Source: Micromonospora coerulea (GTDB lineage: Bacteria; Actinomycetota; Actinomycetes; Mycobacteriales; Micromonosporaceae). From it: DNA of 64,000 nt. Below, one piece after another: positions 62,609 to 64,000 of the stretch (the first letter of the stretch is position 1; each line of letters begins with the position of its first letter). Where the stretch lies: positions 1 through 64,000 of the forward strand of contig NZ_JAEMUW010000007.1 in NCBI RefSeq assembly GCF_016598485.1, given 5' to 3'. Both the position numbers and the translations under genes were made by a program. The notes below the pieces were generated by a model. It was not told where the DNA came from and did no database searches. It was given only the letters and a program-made list of their open reading frames with translations.

Positions 62609-62971
62609 TCAGGCCAGGTGTCGGGGATCCAGCGAGCGGGCGAGGGCGCAGACCGCCAGCAGGCGGGTGTGCAGCCAGTCCGGCCCCGACCAGTCGGTCG
62701 GCTCCGCGGTCGGCTGCCAGCCGTGGTCGAGGGCGGCGGCGCGGATGCCCTCGGCGTACCCGGCGAGCGCGGCGACGGTCAGCGGCCGGCGGTCGCCGTC
62801 CAGGCTGTCGCGGACGGCCGCGGCGTGCTGGTCGACCAGAGCGAGCAGCCCGGGGCTGGCGGCGGCCGCGGCCAGCCCGGCGGTGCCGACGGACGCGGTG
62901 AGCGCGACCAGGGCGGATCGCGCGGAGCCGGCGGCGGAGCGGGTCGCGACCCGATTGTTCGGCACACGCAT
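62609..62971 (-). CDS. Small hypothetical protein
   Basis: 120 residues: MRVPNNRVATRSAAGSARSALVALTASVGTAGLAAAAASPGLLALV, then QHAAAVRDSLDGDRRPLTVAALAGYAEGIRAAALDHGWQP and a C-terminal Trp-rich SGPDWLHTRLLAVCALARSLDP. Mostly helical with no clear signal peptide. No family recognised. The ATG at 62971 lacks an obvious ribosome binding site, so it is less certain than its neighbours. Confidence 0.55.
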   Translation of the reverse strand: MRVPNNRVATRSAAGSARSALVALTASVGTAGLAAAAASPGLLALVDQHAAAVRDSLDGDRRPLTVAALAGYAEGIRAAALDHGWQPTAEPTDWSGPDWLHTRLLAVCALARSLDPRHLA

Positions 62972-63135
62972 GGGAACCGAGGCTAATCACGCCGTGACCG
63001 GGTCGACCTCGGCCGACCGGCTGACTGCCCGTCGGCCGGGCGGTGGCCAGGTTCCTCCGCCGGGATTGACCCGGGCGGGACCGGGCAGAAGGAGAACCGC
63101 GCGAACCGGCGCAGGGAGCCCCGCGGAGGAACGGA

Positions 63136-63585
63136 ATGGGACAGCACGTGGACGGACCGGAGGAGCGGCACCGGCGCCCGGCCGGTGTGAGTGACGACAC
63201 GGTCGAGGCGCTCGGCAAGCTCAGCGAGGCCCTGGAGACCGTCGAGCGGGCCCGCGGGCACCTCTACTCGCTGCACCAACTGATCGGCCACGCCGACCTC
63301 ATGCTCGACGACGCGGTCGAGCTGTTCCGCAGCGCCGGGCACGGTGAGATCGCCGACCGGATCGACCGGGACCTGCTGGGCCGCAACGTGATCGCCGGAC
63401 GCTGGACGTTCCAGATCGTCGAGGACTTCGACGACGGCTACTACGCGCTCTTCCGGGAGCTGGACCGCCGGGCCCGGGACGAGCTGGCCGGCGGCCGACG
63501 GCACCTCTACGAGGCGGAGATGAAGGAGCGCCGCCGCACCCGTGGGCGGCCCGGACACGAGGCGCGCCCCGGCGCGCAGGGCTAG
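63136..63585 (+). CDS. Conserved-looking hypothetical protein
   Basis: 149 residues. The central part is helical and acidic: TVEALGKLSEALETVERARGHLYSLHQLIGHADLMLDDAVELFRSAGHGEIADRIDRDLLGRNVIAGRWTFQIVEDFDDGYYALFRELDRRARDELAGGRRHLYEAEMKERRR, with a basic Pro-rich end. It resembles small proteins found in many actinobacteria but I cannot name the family. ATG at 63136 preceded by GGAGGA. Its TAG stop overlaps the stop of the gene on the opposite strand. Confidence 0.75.
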   Translation: MGQHVDGPEERHRRPAGVSDDTVEALGKLSEALETVERARGHLYSLHQLIGHADLMLDDAVELFRSAGHGEIADRIDRDLLGRNVIAGRWTFQIVEDFDDGYYALFRELDRRARDELAGGRRHLYEAEMKERRRTRGRPGHEARPGAQG

Positions 63586-63794
63586 TCCGACGAGGCGGCG
63601 CCCGCCGGGCGGCGCCGGGCCGCGTCGTCGGCGATGATCACGGTGGCCACCATCAGCGCGACGCAGAGGCTGAACAGCCAGGAGTCGTCGGCGACGAGTT
63701 TCGCCGCGATGGGCGCCTGGATGGCGGCGAGCAGAAAGCCCAGCCAAGCCAGGCGGCGCTGACGTGGGGTGAGGATGCCGGAGCCCTGTTGCAT
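63582..63794 (-). CDS. Small two-helix membrane protein
   Basis: 70 residues from the ATG at 63794: MQQGSGILTPRQRRLAWLGFLLAAIQAPIAAKLV, then LFSLCVALMVATVIIADDAARRRP. Two membrane helices with a basic loop and tail. The longer frame from 63875 has an odd charged lead and no good start signal. No family recognised. Stop overlaps the convergent gene. Confidence 0.6.
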   Translation of the reverse strand: MQQGSGILTPRQRRLAWLGFLLAAIQAPIAAKLVADDSWLFSLCVALMVATVIIADDAARRRPAGAASSD

Positions 63795-63956
63795 CCCGAA
63801 AGTCTGACGCGGGACCCGGCCATTGCCGTCACCCGTTCGGCCGATTCTGGACGACCTGTCCGGTTCCTCGACCATCCGGTTCGTACTTTTTGTCCTTTCG
63901 GGGGACCGGGTCGGGCGCCACTGACCGTCCCGCCGGATGCGGCAGGATGACCCACC

Positions 63957-64000
63957 GTGTCGACCACCACCACCACGCCCCGGGCGTCCCTGCTCCTGCT
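63957..64000 (+). CDS. Start of a gene cut off by the window edge
   Basis: A GTG at 63957 opens MSTTTTTPRASLLLL and remains open to the last base. The hydrophobic LLLL at the end suggests a signal peptide or membrane protein. Too short to identify; called mainly from position and codon pattern. Confidence 0.35.
   Translation, partial: MSTTTTTPRASLLL

Overview
The window is high-GC actinobacterial chromosome, most likely Micromonospora or another Micromonosporaceae. The evidence is very GC-rich codon third positions, many GTG starts, four-base GTGA gene overlaps, and families typical of that group: DUF5753/DUF397 pairs, GPP34 proteins, a class F sortase, DUF3516 and HrpA helicases, and an actinobacterial siderophore locus. 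I saw no tRNA, rRNA, insertion sequence, phage gene or CRISPR array, so the stretch looks like stable core and shell genome rather than an island.

Layout. 1-4.4 kb: succinate dehydrogenase sdhCAB on the minus strand, divergent from a LysR regulator across one short palindrome. 4.4-8.5 kb: hrpA helicase. 8.6-9.5 kb: a cytidine-deaminase-like protein and a YciI-like protein. 9.6-19.3 kb: an iron acquisition block made of a four-gene siderophore ABC importer and a four-gene desferrioxamine-type pathway (desABCD), each behind its own IdeR/DmdR-type iron box. 19.4-26.1 kb: an unrecognised protein behind a palindrome, a DUF3516 helicase, trmB, a secreted protein plus class F sortase pair, an antibiotic-biosynthesis-monooxygenase-fold protein and exonuclease III. 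26.2-31.6 kb: PAC2 protein, a lysozyme-like secreted enzyme, small proteins, an EcsC-like protein, an SGNH hydrolase and membrane proteins. 31.6-41 kb: succinic semialdehyde dehydrogenase, a luciferase-fold oxidoreductase with a striking hairpin over its start codon, a Na+/H+ antiporter, GNAT enzymes, two drug-type exporters, LtrA and a PP2C phosphatase. 41-49.4 kb: hrpB, an XRE/DUF397 pair, GPP34, an amino acid permease, a GNAT enzyme, a methyltransferase and a SigB/SigF-type sigma factor. 49.7-64 kb: phospholipase D-like protein, pirin with its MarR regulator, small stress-type proteins, a second antiporter, a HAD hydrolase, a PAS-GAF-SpoIIE-HATPase phosphatase, an MscS-type membrane protein and small unknowns.

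How parts work together. The iron block couples synthesis of a hydroxamate siderophore from lysine with uptake of its ferric form, both expected to be switched on when IdeR loses iron. A second possible theme is general stress: a SigB/F-type sigma factor, a SpoIIE-type phosphatase with a fused RsbW-like ATPase domain, and sequences resembling SigB promoters (GNNT, 14-16 bases, GGGTAY) in front of three small or membrane-protein genes.

The points I would look at first are the 24-base element shared between 13766 and 22756, the hairpin that holds the ribosome binding site in its loop and the ATG in its stem at 32997-33039, the palindromic operator in front of the unknown gene at 19405-20055, and the hairpins that contain both stop codons of convergent gene pairs.
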